Assembly: GCF_026625765.1 (NCBI RefSeq)
Contig: NZ_CP113062.1
Location: forward strand, 1,426,001-1,490,000
Origin: Frigoribacterium sp. SL97
GTDB taxonomy: Bacteria; Actinomycetota; Actinomycetes; Actinomycetales; Microbacteriaceae
Direction of reading: 5' to 3'
Length of the DNA stretch: 64,000 bases
Position numbers and translations under genes: made by a program. Every line of letters begins with the position of its first letter. The first letter of the stretch is position 1. Below are positions 1 to 8,080 of this stretch, in pieces. The notes beneath the pieces are model-generated. The model was not told the origin of the DNA. It made no database searches and saw only the letters and a list, made by a program, of their open reading frames with translations.

Positions 1-1
1 C

Positions 2-1273
2 GGCGCGTTCTTCGGCCCGCTCGGCGACCGCATCGGACGCCAGAAGGTGCTCGCCCTCACGATGATCCTGATGGCAGCGGGGACGCTCGCCATCGGCCTG
101 ATCCCGTCGTACGCGACCATCGGCCTCTGGGCGCCCGTCCTGCTGCTGTTGGCGCGCCTCCTGCAGGGCTTCTCGACCGGCGGCGAGTACGGAGGCGCGG
201 CCACGTTCATCGCCGAGTACTCGCCCGACAAGCGCCGCGGCTTCATGGGCTCGTGGCTCGAGTTCGGCACGCTCGCCGGCTACGTGCTCGGCGCCTCGCT
301 GGTCACCGGCCTCCAGCTCGGCATGAGCGAGGAGGCGCTGCTCGCCTGGGGCTGGCGCATCCCGTTCCTGATCGCCGGACCGCTCGGCCTGATCGGGCTC
401 TACCTGCGCCTCAAGCTCGAAGAGACGCCGGCCTTCCAGAAGCAGCAAGAAGAAGCCGCCGGTCGCGAACACGTGAAGGTGCCGCTCGTGAAGCTCTTCG
501 CCGAGAACTGGCGGGCGTTGATCGTCTGCATCGGTCTGGTGCTCGTCTTCAACGTGACCGACTACATGCTGCTGTCGTACATGCCGACCTACCTCACCAA
601 CACGCTGGGCCGCAGTGCGACCTCGGGGCTGTTGCTCGTCATCGTCGTGATGGTGCTGATGATGATCGTCATCACGTTCAGCGGGCGCCTGAGCGACCGG
701 TTCGGCCGTCGACCGGTGCTGTTCGCCGGCTGCATCGGATTCCTCGTGCTGTCGTGGCCGGCACTCAAGCTCGTGCAGTCCGAGAGCACGCCGCTCGTCT
801 TCGTCGGCCTGCTGGTGCTCGGCCTGGTGCTCGTCACGTTCACGTCGACCATGCCGTCGACGCTGCCCGCGCTGTTCCCGACGATCATCCGCTACGGCGC
901 GCTCGCCATCGCGTTCAACGTGTCCGTCTCGCTCTTCGGCGGCACCACGCCCCTGGCCACCGAGGCGTTGGTCGTCTGGGCCGAGGGCGAGGGCTTCTCC
1001 TGGGCCCACGACATCCCCGCCTTCTACCTCATGGCCGCGGCCGTCATCGGCCTCGTCGCCGTGTGGTTCACGAAGGAGACCGCCAACGAGCCGCTGCTCG
1101 GCTCGGGCCCCTCGGTCGCGACCGACGACGAGGCGCGCGAGCTGGTCGAGGCCTACGCCGACGAGTCGAGCGAGGTCGCGAAGTCGGACTGGGCGCTCGA
1201 GTGGGCGCAGTCCGGCCTCATCGACGTGGTCGACCCGAAGGCCGCCGAGGCCGACGCCACCCGCCGCGGCTGA
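2..1273 (+). CDS. MFS transporter, MHS (metabolite:H+ symporter) family, 5'-truncated by window edge
   Basis: Open from the first complete codon, so the start lies outside the window. The first visible residues (GPLGDRIGRQ) are the MFS motif A in the loop between helices 2 and 3. They are followed by a long RLLQGFSTGGEYGGA helix, which is the signature of the ProP/KgtP/ShiA-type MHS subfamily. About ten further membrane segments follow, with a second motif-A copy (GRLSDRFGRRP) at the start of the C-terminal half. The family co-transports organic acids or osmolytes such as proline, betaine, citrate or ketoglutarate with protons across the cytoplasmic membrane. The substrate cannot be read from the sequence. 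The C-terminal 60 residues are an acidic cytoplasmic tail. The gene converges on the ABC operon that follows. Confidence 0.85.
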   Translation, partial: GAFFGPLGDRIGRQKVLALTMILMAAGTLAIGLIPSYATIGLWAPVLLLLARLLQGFSTGGEYGGAATFIAEYSPDKRRGFMGSWLEFGTLAGYVLGASLVTGLQLGMSEEALLAWGWRIPFLIAGPLGLIGLYLRLKLEETPAFQKQQEEAAGREHVKVPLVKLFAENWRALIVCIGLVLVFNVTDYMLLSYMPTYLTNTLGRSATSGLLLVIVVMVLMMIVITFSGRLSDRFGRRPVLFAGCIGFLVLSWPALKLVQSESTPLVFVGLLVLGLVLVTFTSTMPSTLPALFPTIIRYGALAIAFNVSVSLFGGTTPLATEALVVWAEGEGFSWAHDIPAFYLMAAAVIGLVAVWFTKETANEPLLGSGPSVATDDEARELVEAYADESSEVAKSDWALEWAQSGLIDVVDPKAAEADATRRG

Positions 1274-1274
1274 G

Positions 1275-1304
1275 GCGGCTGCCCGCCCCGGCGGGCCGGG
1301 CCGC
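1275..1304. terminator. candidate bidirectional hairpin between convergent MFS and ABC operon
   Basis: GCCCGC at 1281-1286 pairs with GCGGGC at 1291-1296 around a 4-nt loop. An outer GCGGC/GCCGC pair (1275-1279 with 1300-1304) can stack below it. There is no T tract, as is usual for GC-rich actinobacterial terminators. Its place between two convergent stop codons supports the call. Confidence 0.45.
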
Positions 1305-1327
1305 GTTCGCCCCGGGGCAGGGGCAGG

Positions 1328-3058
1328 CTAGGGTCGGGCGGCGAGCAGGGCGCGGGTGTGGGCGTGCTGCGGGGCGGAGAACACGTCGGCCGTGCGGCCT
1401 TGCTCGACGACCCGGCCCTCGTGCATCACGGCGACGCGATCGGACATGTGCTCGACGACGTCCAGGTCGTGCGAGATGAAGACGTAGGCGAGCCCGTCCT
1501 GTCGCTGCAACTCGTCGAGGAGGTCGAGCACCTGGGCCTGGACCGAGACGTCGAGGGCCGAGACCGGCTCGTCGCAGACGATCACGCGGGGCCTCGGGGC
1601 CAGGGCGCGGGCGATCGCCACCCGCTGCCGCTGTCCGCCCGACAGGGTGTCGGGCCGCCGCGTCACCGTGTCGGCGTCGAGTCCGACCCGTGCCAGCAGG
1701 GCGACGACGTCGGGCTCGACGGGACCGAGGCGCGTGCTGCGGCCCGACGTCAGCGCGTCGGCCAGCAGACGGCCGACCGTGAACCGGGGGTCGAACGAGC
1801 TCGCGGGGTCCTGGTAGACGGCGCCGAGGTCGCCGCGGCGGGGACGACGGTCGCGCTCGCGGGCCGGGGCCCAGGACGTGCCGAGCAGGTCGACCGTCCC
1901 GGCGTCGGGGTCGTCGAGGCCGAGCAGCAGGCGGGCCGTCGTCGTCTTGCCCGAACCCGACGCACCGACGAGGCCGGGCGTCTCGCCGGCCCCGAGCGAG
2001 AGCGAGACGTCGTCCACGGCGACCCGGTCGGGCCCCCGGCGCCCCGGGAAGACCCGGCGCAGGCCCGTCGCCACGAGGACGGGGCCGGACGGGGGCGTCG
2101 TCGCCGCGACCGGCGTCGACGGGCCGGGAGCGCCTCCTGGGCCGGGCGCGTCGGAGGCGACCGGCGTCGTCGACGCGGGCGCGCCTCCTGCGTCCGGGCC
2201 GTCGGAGTTCGCGGGGGCGGAGAGGCGGCGACCCCGCGGGGCCCCTCCCGGCAGGGCGGCGATGAGCATGCGCGTGTAGTCGGCCTGCGGCGAGTCGAGC
2301 ACGGTCGCCGTGTCACCCTGCTCGACGACGTGCCCGTCGCGCATCACGACCACGCGGTCGGCCAGGCGCCGGACGACCCCGAGGTCGTGACTGATCGCGA
2401 GGACGGCCGTGCCCGTGTCGCGCAGGGCGGCGAGTCGGTCGACGACGAGACGCTGCACCTCGGCGTCGAGGGCGGTGGTGGGCTCGTCGGCGACGATCAC
2501 GCCGGGTCGCAGGGCGAGGGCCGCGGCGATGAGCGCCCGCTGCCGCAGTCCGCCCGACAGCTCGCCCGACCGCAGGCCCCGGCGCACCTCGGGGTCGGGC
2601 ATGCCGACCTCGGTGAGGGCCTCCCGCACGCGGGCTCGGCGGGCGGCCGGCGAGAGTCGGGTGTGCAGTCGCAGGGCGTCGTCGATCTCGCGGCCGACCG
2701 GGCGCAGGGGGTCGAGCGAGACCAGGGCGTCCTGCAGCACGAGTCCGATGCGCGGTCCCCGCAGCCGACGCCAGCCCCGTTCGGACAGGGTGAGCAGGTC
2801 GTCGTCACCGAGTCGCAGGGCGTCGGCCGTCACGGTGCCACCGGTCAGCCCGAGCAGGGCCCGCGCGGTCACGCTCTTGCCCGAGCCGGACTCGCCGACC
2901 AGGGCCACGCACTCGCCGCGACCCATCGAGAACGACACGTCGTCGACGGCCGTCACCCCACCGAAGGTGACGTGCAGGCTGTCGACGACGAGGTCGTCCG
3001 AGGAGGCGCGGTGCCGGTCGTGGGGAGCGGCACCGGTCGCCAGCGGGTCCGTGGTCAT
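1328..3058 (-). CDS. dipeptide/oligopeptide-type ABC transporter, fused double ATP-binding protein (DppD-DppF)
   Basis: 576 residues with two complete ABC ATPase modules in one chain, equivalent to DppD plus DppF. Module 1 has Walker A GESGSGKS (about 55-62), signature LSGGLRQR and Walker B VIVADEPTTALD. Module 2 has GASGSGKTTT, signature LSGGQRQRVAIARAL and VICDEPVSALD. The modules are joined by a Pro/Ala/Ser/Gly linker whose DNA is internally repetitive (about 2090-2215) and carries an exact copy of the dispersed AGGAGGCGCG motif plus a near copy. The ATG overlaps the stop of the upstream permease (ATGA), so translation is probably coupled. It powers import by the two permeases encoded before it. 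Substrate is likely a peptide, nickel or a small amphiphile; the sequence does not decide. Confidence 0.9.
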   Translation of the reverse strand: MTTDPLATGAAPHDRHRASSDDLVVDSLHVTFGGVTAVDDVSFSMGRGECVALVGESGSGKSVTARALLGLTGGTVTADALRLGDDDLLTLSERGWRRLRGPRIGLVLQDALVSLDPLRPVGREIDDALRLHTRLSPAARRARVREALTEVGMPDPEVRRGLRSGELSGGLRQRALIAAALALRPGVIVADEPTTALDAEVQRLVVDRLAALRDTGTAVLAISHDLGVVRRLADRVVVMRDGHVVEQGDTATVLDSPQADYTRMLIAALPGGAPRGRRLSAPANSDGPDAGGAPASTTPVASDAPGPGGAPGPSTPVAATTPPSGPVLVATGLRRVFPGRRGPDRVAVDDVSLSLGAGETPGLVGASGSGKTTTARLLLGLDDPDAGTVDLLGTSWAPARERDRRPRRGDLGAVYQDPASSFDPRFTVGRLLADALTSGRSTRLGPVEPDVVALLARVGLDADTVTRRPDTLSGGQRQRVAIARALAPRPRVIVCDEPVSALDVSVQAQVLDLLDELQRQDGLAYVFISHDLDVVEHMSDRVAVMHEGRVVEQGRTADVFSAPQHAHTRALLAARP

Positions 3059-3951
3059 CGCCGTCCTCCTCGTCCGCGTCGTGCGAGACCTCGCCCCAGC
3101 ACCGTGGCCGAGGCAGCGGTCACCACGACGGCGAGCCCCGGGAAGACGGTCATCCACCAGGCGACCGCGAGGTACGTGCGCCCGGCCGAGAGCATCGCGC
3201 CCCACTCGGGTGCCGGGGGCGGTGACCCCAGCCCGAGGTAGCTCAGCGACGATGCCCAGACCACGGCCTGACCGAGACCCAGCGTGGCGAGCACGACCAC
3301 GGGGGCGAGGGCGTTCGGCAGCACGTGACGCACGAGGACGAGCCCGGGGCGACGGCCGAGCACGGTCGCGGCCTCGACCATCGGCGACCGGCGGACGGCC
3401 GCCACCTGGCTGCGGACGATCCGCGCGTACCCCGGCGCGGTCGCGAGGCCGACGGCGATCGTCGCCGGCACGGCCCCCGGCCCGGTGAAGGCGATGACGA
3501 CGAGCGCCAGCAGGAGGCCGGGCAGGGCGAAGAGCACCTCGAGGACGCGGCTCACGCCGGCGTCGGTCGCGCGGCCGACGAGGCCGCGACCGCCGAGGCC
3601 CGCCAGGACGCCGAGGACCACGCCGAGTCCCGTCCCGATCATCGTGGCGACCAGGCCGATCGTCAGCGAGGCACCGGCTCCGTGGACGACGCGGGTCCAC
3701 ACGCCTCGCCCCGACTCGTCGGTGCCGAACGGGTGCGTGAGCGACGGACCGGCGAACGCGTCGGTCGGCGATACGGCGAGCGGGTCGGCGGGGGCCAACA
3801 GGCCCGGTGCGACCGCCATCACGACCAGCAGCGAGAGCAGTGCGGCCGCCACGAGTTCGGTCGGGCCGAGCGGCAGGCGCCGCCGGGGGGTGCGGGACGA
3901 GGAGGCGCGGGCCGGGTCGGCACCCCGGGGCAGGTCGGGCAGCGCCGTCAT
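3055..3951 (-). CDS. ABC transporter permease, DppC type
   Basis: 298 residues. An N-terminal cytoplasmic arm (with an in-frame copy of the dispersed motif read as RASSS) precedes the first membrane helix. The extracytoplasmic DPLAVSPTDAF..HPFGTDESGRGVWTR segment typical of OppC/DppC proteins follows. The EAA-like loop EAATVLGRRPGLVLVRHVLPNA contacts the ATPase. The start is ATG at 3951, overlapping the stop of the preceding permease by the ATGA pattern; longer upstream reading frames run through that gene. It forms the transmembrane channel with the DppB-type partner. Confidence 0.9.
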   Translation of the reverse strand: MTALPDLPRGADPARASSSRTPRRRLPLGPTELVAAALLSLLVVMAVAPGLLAPADPLAVSPTDAFAGPSLTHPFGTDESGRGVWTRVVHGAGASLTIGLVATMIGTGLGVVLGVLAGLGGRGLVGRATDAGVSRVLEVLFALPGLLLALVVIAFTGPGAVPATIAVGLATAPGYARIVRSQVAAVRRSPMVEAATVLGRRPGLVLVRHVLPNALAPVVVLATLGLGQAVVWASSLSYLGLGSPPPAPEWGAMLSAGRTYLAVAWWMTVFPGLAVVVTAASATVLGRGLARRGRGGRR

Positions 3952-4898
3952 GCCGCGCGTCCTCTCGGGTCGACCGCGCGTTCGGCCAGGTCGCCGAGCG
4001 CGACCACGACGACGTAGGCGAGCGCGGAGACCAGGGCGACGCCGGTCACGAGCGGGATGTCGCGCAGCGTGACCGCGCCGAGCAGGGTGCGACCGAGACC
4101 CGGGCGGGCGAAGACCGACTCGACCACGACGGCGCCGCTGAGCAACGAGCCGAAGGCCCAGCCCGACAGGGCGAGCCCGGGCAGCGCCGCGTGTCGGAGC
4201 AGGTGGCGGACGAAGAGTCCCGACGGGCCCTCGCCCCGGGCACGTGCCGAGAGGGCGAACGGGGTGGCCGCCGCGTCGAGCAGCGAGTCGCGGGTGACCT
4301 GCCCGAGGAACCCGGCGACGGGGATCGCCAGGGTGACGACCGGCAGGACGAGTCCCGCGGGGGTTCCCGTGCTCACCGGGGGCAGCAGCCCGAGCCGGGT
4401 GCTGAAGACGAGGATGAGCAGACTCGCCAGCCAGAAGTGCGGCACGGCCGAGGCGACGACCTCGAGACCCGACGACACCGCGGAGGCGATCCGGCCGGCG
4501 AGGGTCGCCCACCAGGCCGTCGCGATCGCGATCGACCAGGCCACCACCAGGGCGAGGAGCGCGAGACCGATCGTGCCCGGCAACTGGTCGAGCAGCAACC
4601 GGCCGACGTCGGTCCGCAGCGAGTACGACGTCCCGAGGTCGCCCGTGGCGAGCCGTCCGAGCTGCGCGAGGTACTGCACGAACAACGGCTGGTCCAGGCC
4701 GTACTGCCGACGGACGGAGTCGAGGGCCTCGGCCGAGGCCTGCGACCCCGGACCGCCGAGGATCGCCTCGGCCGGGTCGCCCGGGACGAGCCGGATGGCG
4801 AAGAAGATCAGGGTCGCGACGGCCCAGAGCACGAAGACCGCGCCGAGCAGGCGGCCGACGAGCCACCGACCCGCCCGTCGCCACCGCCCCGGACGCAC
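3948..4898 (-). CDS. ABC transporter permease, DppB type
   Basis: 316 residues, GTG start. The N-terminal LLGAVFVLWAVATLIFFAIRLVPGDPAE segment is characteristic of OppB/DppB permeases, and five further membrane segments and the EAA-like loop (SARARGEGPSGLFVRHLLRHA) follow. The start lies 4 nt after the stop of the binding-protein gene and the end overlaps the DppC-type gene, so all four genes are probably one transcript read from the binding protein. The DppB/DppC heterodimer makes the channel. Confidence 0.9.
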   Translation of the reverse strand: MRPGRWRRAGRWLVGRLLGAVFVLWAVATLIFFAIRLVPGDPAEAILGGPGSQASAEALDSVRRQYGLDQPLFVQYLAQLGRLATGDLGTSYSLRTDVGRLLLDQLPGTIGLALLALVVAWSIAIATAWWATLAGRIASAVSSGLEVVASAVPHFWLASLLILVFSTRLGLLPPVSTGTPAGLVLPVVTLAIPVAGFLGQVTRDSLLDAAATPFALSARARGEGPSGLFVRHLLRHAALPGLALSGWAFGSLLSGAVVVESVFARPGLGRTLLGAVTLRDIPLVTGVALVSALAYVVVVALGDLAERAVDPRGRAA

Positions 4899-4902
4899 TC
4901 GA

Positions 4903-6540
4903 TCAGCTCGTCTTGTAGGCGTCGTACATCGTCGGTGCCTGGACCGTCGGCAGGGCCCGGACGCCCTGGACGGCCGAGCGCACCAGGTAGTGGTTCTGCT
5001 GGTCGTACAGCGGCAGGACGTGCCATCCCTCGAGGATGGTCTGCTGGGCCTGCTGGTAGAGGTCGGCGCGCTCGTCGGCGTCGCTCGTCCGGGAGGCGCG
5101 GGTCAACAGGTCGTCGAGAGCCGGGTCGCTCGTCTGCGAGAGGTTGGCGAAGTAGCCGCTCGGGGCGGGGGTGATGCCGTCGCTGTCGTAGAGGATGCGC
5201 AGCACGTCGGGGCCGACCTTCGTGTAGGGCGCGCTCACCAGGTCGTACTCGTTCGCCGCGAGGGCGCCGTACCAGCTCGAGAGGTCGAGGGGTTCGAGGG
5301 TGACGTCGAAGCCCAGGTCTTTCGCGCCGGCCTGGACCTGCTCGAACAGCGACTGCTCGGCGGGGATCGACTGGTTCGTGCTCACGGGGAAGGCCGCGGC
5401 GAGTCGCACGCCGTCCTTCGTGCGGTACCCGTCCGCGTCGCGGGTGCTCCACCCGGCCTCGTCGAGCAGGTCGTTCGCCGCGTCGGTGTCGACGTCGAAG
5501 AGCGACTCGTCGGAGAACGCCAGCGGCTCGACGCTCGACAGTGGACTGTACGACCGCTTCGCCGTGCCGAAGAACAGCGAGTCGATGCCCGAGTCGACGT
5601 CGACACCGCGGATGAACGCCTCGCGGACGCTCGCGTCGTCGAAGGGCGCCTTGCCGGCGTTGAGCTCGATGCGGTTGGAGGCGCCGGGGCGCGGGGCGTC
5701 GATCTCGTCGAGCGAGTCGTCCTTCGCCGCGGCGACGAGGGTGTCGGGCTGGGCGTTGTCGATCACGTCGACCTGGCCGGCCTGCAGCGCGGCGTAGCGG
5801 GACGCCGAGTCGGGGATGAAGCGCCAGACGATCTCGTCGAGGTGGGCGGGCCCCTGGTGCCCGGCATCGGCCGGCGGCGAGCTGTAATCGTCGTTGCGGG
5901 TGAGCACGACCTGTTGCTGCTTGGTCCACGACTCGACCGCGAACGGACCGGTGCCGACCGGTGACTCGCAGTTGACCTCCTGGCTCCGGGTCAGGGCCTC
6001 GGGTGACTCCATCGCGAGCCAGGGCTGTGAGAGGGACTCGAGCAGGGCGCTGTCGGGCTCGCTCAGGTCGAAGCGTGCCGTGCGCGCGTCGACCGCCTCG
6101 ACGCCGGTGACCTTCCCGAGGGCGAGGTACCCGGTCGACGACAGCGTCGCGGGGTCCTGGAGATGGGCGACGTTGGCCGCCACGGCGGTGGCGTCGAAGG
6201 GGGTGCCGTCGGTGAACGAGACGCCGTCCTTGAGCGTGAAGGTCCAGCTGAGGCCGTCGGAGCCCTCTTGCCACGAGTCGGCCAGCCACGGGACGATGTC
6301 GCCGTTGGCGTCCTTCGAGACGAGCGACTCGAGGTACTGCGTCGACACGAGTGCCTGCGGGTAGTTGCCGCCGACGTGGGGGTCGAGGCAGGTCGGCTCG
6401 GCGTCGCCCGAGGCGTAGGTCAACGTCCCCCCGGCGACCGGGGTGGACGAGGTGTCCGGGTCGCCCCCGCTCGTGCAGCCGGCGAGCACGAGGCTCGCAA
6501 CGGCGGTGGCGGCGATCAGGACGGGCAGGCGGCTGCGCAT
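4903..6540 (-). CDS. ABC transporter substrate-binding lipoprotein, peptide/nickel family (SBP_bac_5)
   Basis: 545 residues. A lipoprotein signal peptide ends in lipobox LAGC with Cys at residue 22, so the protein is membrane-tethered outside the cell. The mature part has family-5 features: an early DPHVGG segment, a CNC-like WTFTLKDGVSFTDGTPFDA block near residues 100-120, and the TGPFAVESW motif. The start is supported by GGAG just upstream of the ATG. It is the first gene of the minus-strand operon and delivers the ligand to the DppB/DppC channel. A TetR gene is divergent upstream and is a plausible regulator. Ligand unknown. Confidence 0.88.
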   Translation of the reverse strand: MRSRLPVLIAATAVASLVLAGCTSGGDPDTSSTPVAGGTLTYASGDAEPTCLDPHVGGNYPQALVSTQYLESLVSKDANGDIVPWLADSWQEGSDGLSWTFTLKDGVSFTDGTPFDATAVAANVAHLQDPATLSSTGYLALGKVTGVEAVDARTARFDLSEPDSALLESLSQPWLAMESPEALTRSQEVNCESPVGTGPFAVESWTKQQQVVLTRNDDYSSPPADAGHQGPAHLDEIVWRFIPDSASRYAALQAGQVDVIDNAQPDTLVAAAKDDSLDEIDAPRPGASNRIELNAGKAPFDDASVREAFIRGVDVDSGIDSLFFGTAKRSYSPLSSVEPLAFSDESLFDVDTDAANDLLDEAGWSTRDADGYRTKDGVRLAAAFPVSTNQSIPAEQSLFEQVQAGAKDLGFDVTLEPLDLSSWYGALAANEYDLVSAPYTKVGPDVLRILYDSDGITPAPSGYFANLSQTSDPALDDLLTRASRTSDADERADLYQQAQQTILEGWHVLPLYDQQNHYLVRSAVQGVRALPTVQAPTMYDAYKTS

Positions 6541-6656
6541 GGGGCTCCGGGGGAGTGACGGGACGTCGGATGGGATCCGACGACGCCGAGACGAGGCGGC
6601 ATTCGTGGACCGGGTGCAACAAGTGCGCCGTCGAGTCTAGCGGCATGATGGTGGCC

Positions 6657-7289
6657 ATGTCAGATGGACCAGACGCCACCCGCCCTCGGCGGCCGGTCGG
6701 CCGACCTCGCCGCTCGTCCGCCGAGATGCTGGCGGACGCCGCGGCCGAGTTGTTCCTCGAGAACGGCTACGCCGGGACGACCGTCGACGACATCGCCCGT
6801 CGGGCCGGCGTCAGCCGTGGCACGTTCTTCAACTACTTCGAGGCCAAGTCCGACCTCTTCTGGCTCGACCTCGACCAGAGCCTCGCCGATCTCGGCGACC
6901 TCCTGCGCGCCTCCTCCGAGCTGTCGCCGGTCCGCGCGGTCGAGGCCGCACTCGTCGCGCTCGCCGAGGCCCACGACCCCGAGCGCGTGCCCTGGGCCCT
7001 GACCCAGTCCGAGGCGATGGCCCTCGGCGACGACCTCGTCGCCTCGGCCGCGGTCCGGTTCGTGCGTCAGCAGGGGGCGGTCGCATCGTACGTGGCCGAG
7101 CGGTCGGGGCGGGATCGGTCGGATCTCGCGGCACAGGTGATCGGGTTGACGTTGATCGCGGCGGCGGCGGCCGCCATCGCGAACTGGGCGCGTGCCGGGG
7201 TGTCGCGCGGCCCCCTCGGGCCGGTGGTCGCGGCGGCCGTGGGCCCCGTCGCGGACGGACTCGACGCCCGGGAGGCGCGCTCGGCCTAG
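6657..7289 (+). CDS. TetR/AcrR family transcriptional regulator
   Basis: About 210 residues. Residues 15-65 are a TetR DNA-binding domain with the typical FLENGYAGTTVDDIARRAGVS helix-turn-helix followed by RGTFFNYFEAKSDL. The C-terminal ligand domain is Ala-rich and not diagnostic. Three in-frame ATG codons (6645, 6648, 6657) compete as start; 6657 gives the usual short Arg-rich arm, and no clear Shine-Dalgarno separates them. It is divergent from the peptide-type ABC operon, which it may repress (inference). Its TAG stop shares the tetranucleotide CTAG with the convergent gtrA-like gene. Confidence 0.85.
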   Translation: MSDGPDATRPRRPVGRPRRSSAEMLADAAAELFLENGYAGTTVDDIARRAGVSRGTFFNYFEAKSDLFWLDLDQSLADLGDLLRASSELSPVRAVEAALVALAEAHDPERVPWALTQSEAMALGDDLVASAAVRFVRQQGAVASYVAERSGRDRSDLAAQVIGLTLIAAAAAAIANWARAGVSRGPLGPVVAAAVGPVADGLDAREARSA

Positions 7290-7795
7290 ACCGTCGGCGT
7301 CGGTGACGTCGACGGGGACGTCGGCGAGAGGACGTCCACGAGCTCGGCGCGCTTCGGGAAGACCCACTTGTTCATCGCCCAGTACCGGAACACCATGGCG
7401 AGCATGGTGCCGATGATCGGCCCGCTGACGAAGTCGGCGATCTCTTGCGTGGTGCGCGAGACGTTCGGCACCTCGAGGCCGAATCCGTAGCGCGAGAGGT
7501 AGAGCGGCGCGGAGTTGAGGCCGACCCCGATGACGCTGACGATGACGAAGAGCAACATCTCGTGGGCGGTGTGACGCTCGCCCCGGTCGTCGAACGACCA
7601 CTTCTTGTTCATCCAGTACGAGAAGACCGTCGCGACGATGATGCCCAACGCGAGGGCGGTGACGGGGTGCTGAGGGATGACGAACAGCTTGAGCCCGTAG
7701 TTGATCACCATGGTGATCACGAAGCCGATGCCCCCGACGACGAGGAACCTCGCCGCGGAAGGGTGCTCTCTGATGAGCTTGATGACTGCTTGCAC
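7286..7795 (-). CDS. GtrA family membrane protein
   Basis: 169 residues with four predicted membrane helices and the GtrA signature: FLVVGGIGFVITMVINYGL at the start, the short SYWMNKKWSF loop after helix 2, and a repeat of that feature (FRYWAMNKWVF) near the C-terminus. GtrA proteins are linked to translocation or use of polyprenyl-phosphate sugars for cell-surface glycosylation. The GTG at 7795 is chosen because a TACCGT -10 box lies 6 nt upstream, giving a leaderless message. An upstream ATG at 7915 would add 40 residues of unlike composition. No glycosyltransferase is adjacent. Confidence 0.82.
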   Translation of the reverse strand: MQAVIKLIREHPSAARFLVVGGIGFVITMVINYGLKLFVIPQHPVTALALGIIVATVFSYWMNKKWSFDDRGERHTAHEMLLFVIVSVIGVGLNSAPLYLSRYGFGLEVPNVSRTTQEIADFVSGPIIGTMLAMVFRYWAMNKWVFPKRAELVDVLSPTSPSTSPTPTV

Positions 7796-7801
7796 TGCAT
7801 C

Positions 7802-7807
7802 ACGGTA
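7802..7807 (-). promoter_or_regulatory. -10 box (TACCGT) of a leaderless promoter for the GtrA gene
   Basis: On the minus strand TACCGT is followed by six bases and then the GTG start codon at 7795. This TANNNT-N6-start geometry recurs in the window and puts the transcription start on the start codon. Confidence 0.5.
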
Positions 7808-7972
7808 GCCGAGGGCGCGCGGAATCGGCTGAAAGCGACCACGGGATGCGTCACAAATCACCCCCCGAACGAGAGGGTGAGCCCGCTCGGCGCCGGAGGA
7901 TTGAGGACGGCTCAACCTTGCGGATGACTTCTCGTCACGGCCTGGTCACGGCGTGAGGATCCGTCGCCCCCG

Positions 7973-8080
7973 GTGGCTAACGTCGTGCTCGTCGGACCGG
8001 ATCACCGGGACGGCGACCGGTCGCCCCGGGGTGGGTCAGGGCGACCGGTCCACCCTGACTCACTGAAGAGGACACCACTC
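7973..8080 (+). promoter_or_regulatory. leader region of the anchored surface protein gene
   Basis: A possible -10 box TAACGT lies at 7978-7983 but no good -35 precedes it. The leader has a perfect 14-nt palindrome GGCGACCGGTCGCC (8012-8025). Part of it recurs as GGCGACCGGTC at 8040-8050, inside the loop of a 7-bp hairpin GTCAGGG/CCCTGAC (8035-8041 with 8053-8059). The Shine-Dalgarno AGAGGA follows. The rest of the 7808-8080 gap shows nothing I can name. Confidence 0.4.

Noticed and set aside
4808..6679. Long open frame (over 600 codons) overlapping the binding-protein gene
   Set aside because: Arg/Pro/Gly/Ala-rich translation without any domain, lying over a clear lipoprotein gene in another frame. 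A shadow produced by high GC at third positions.
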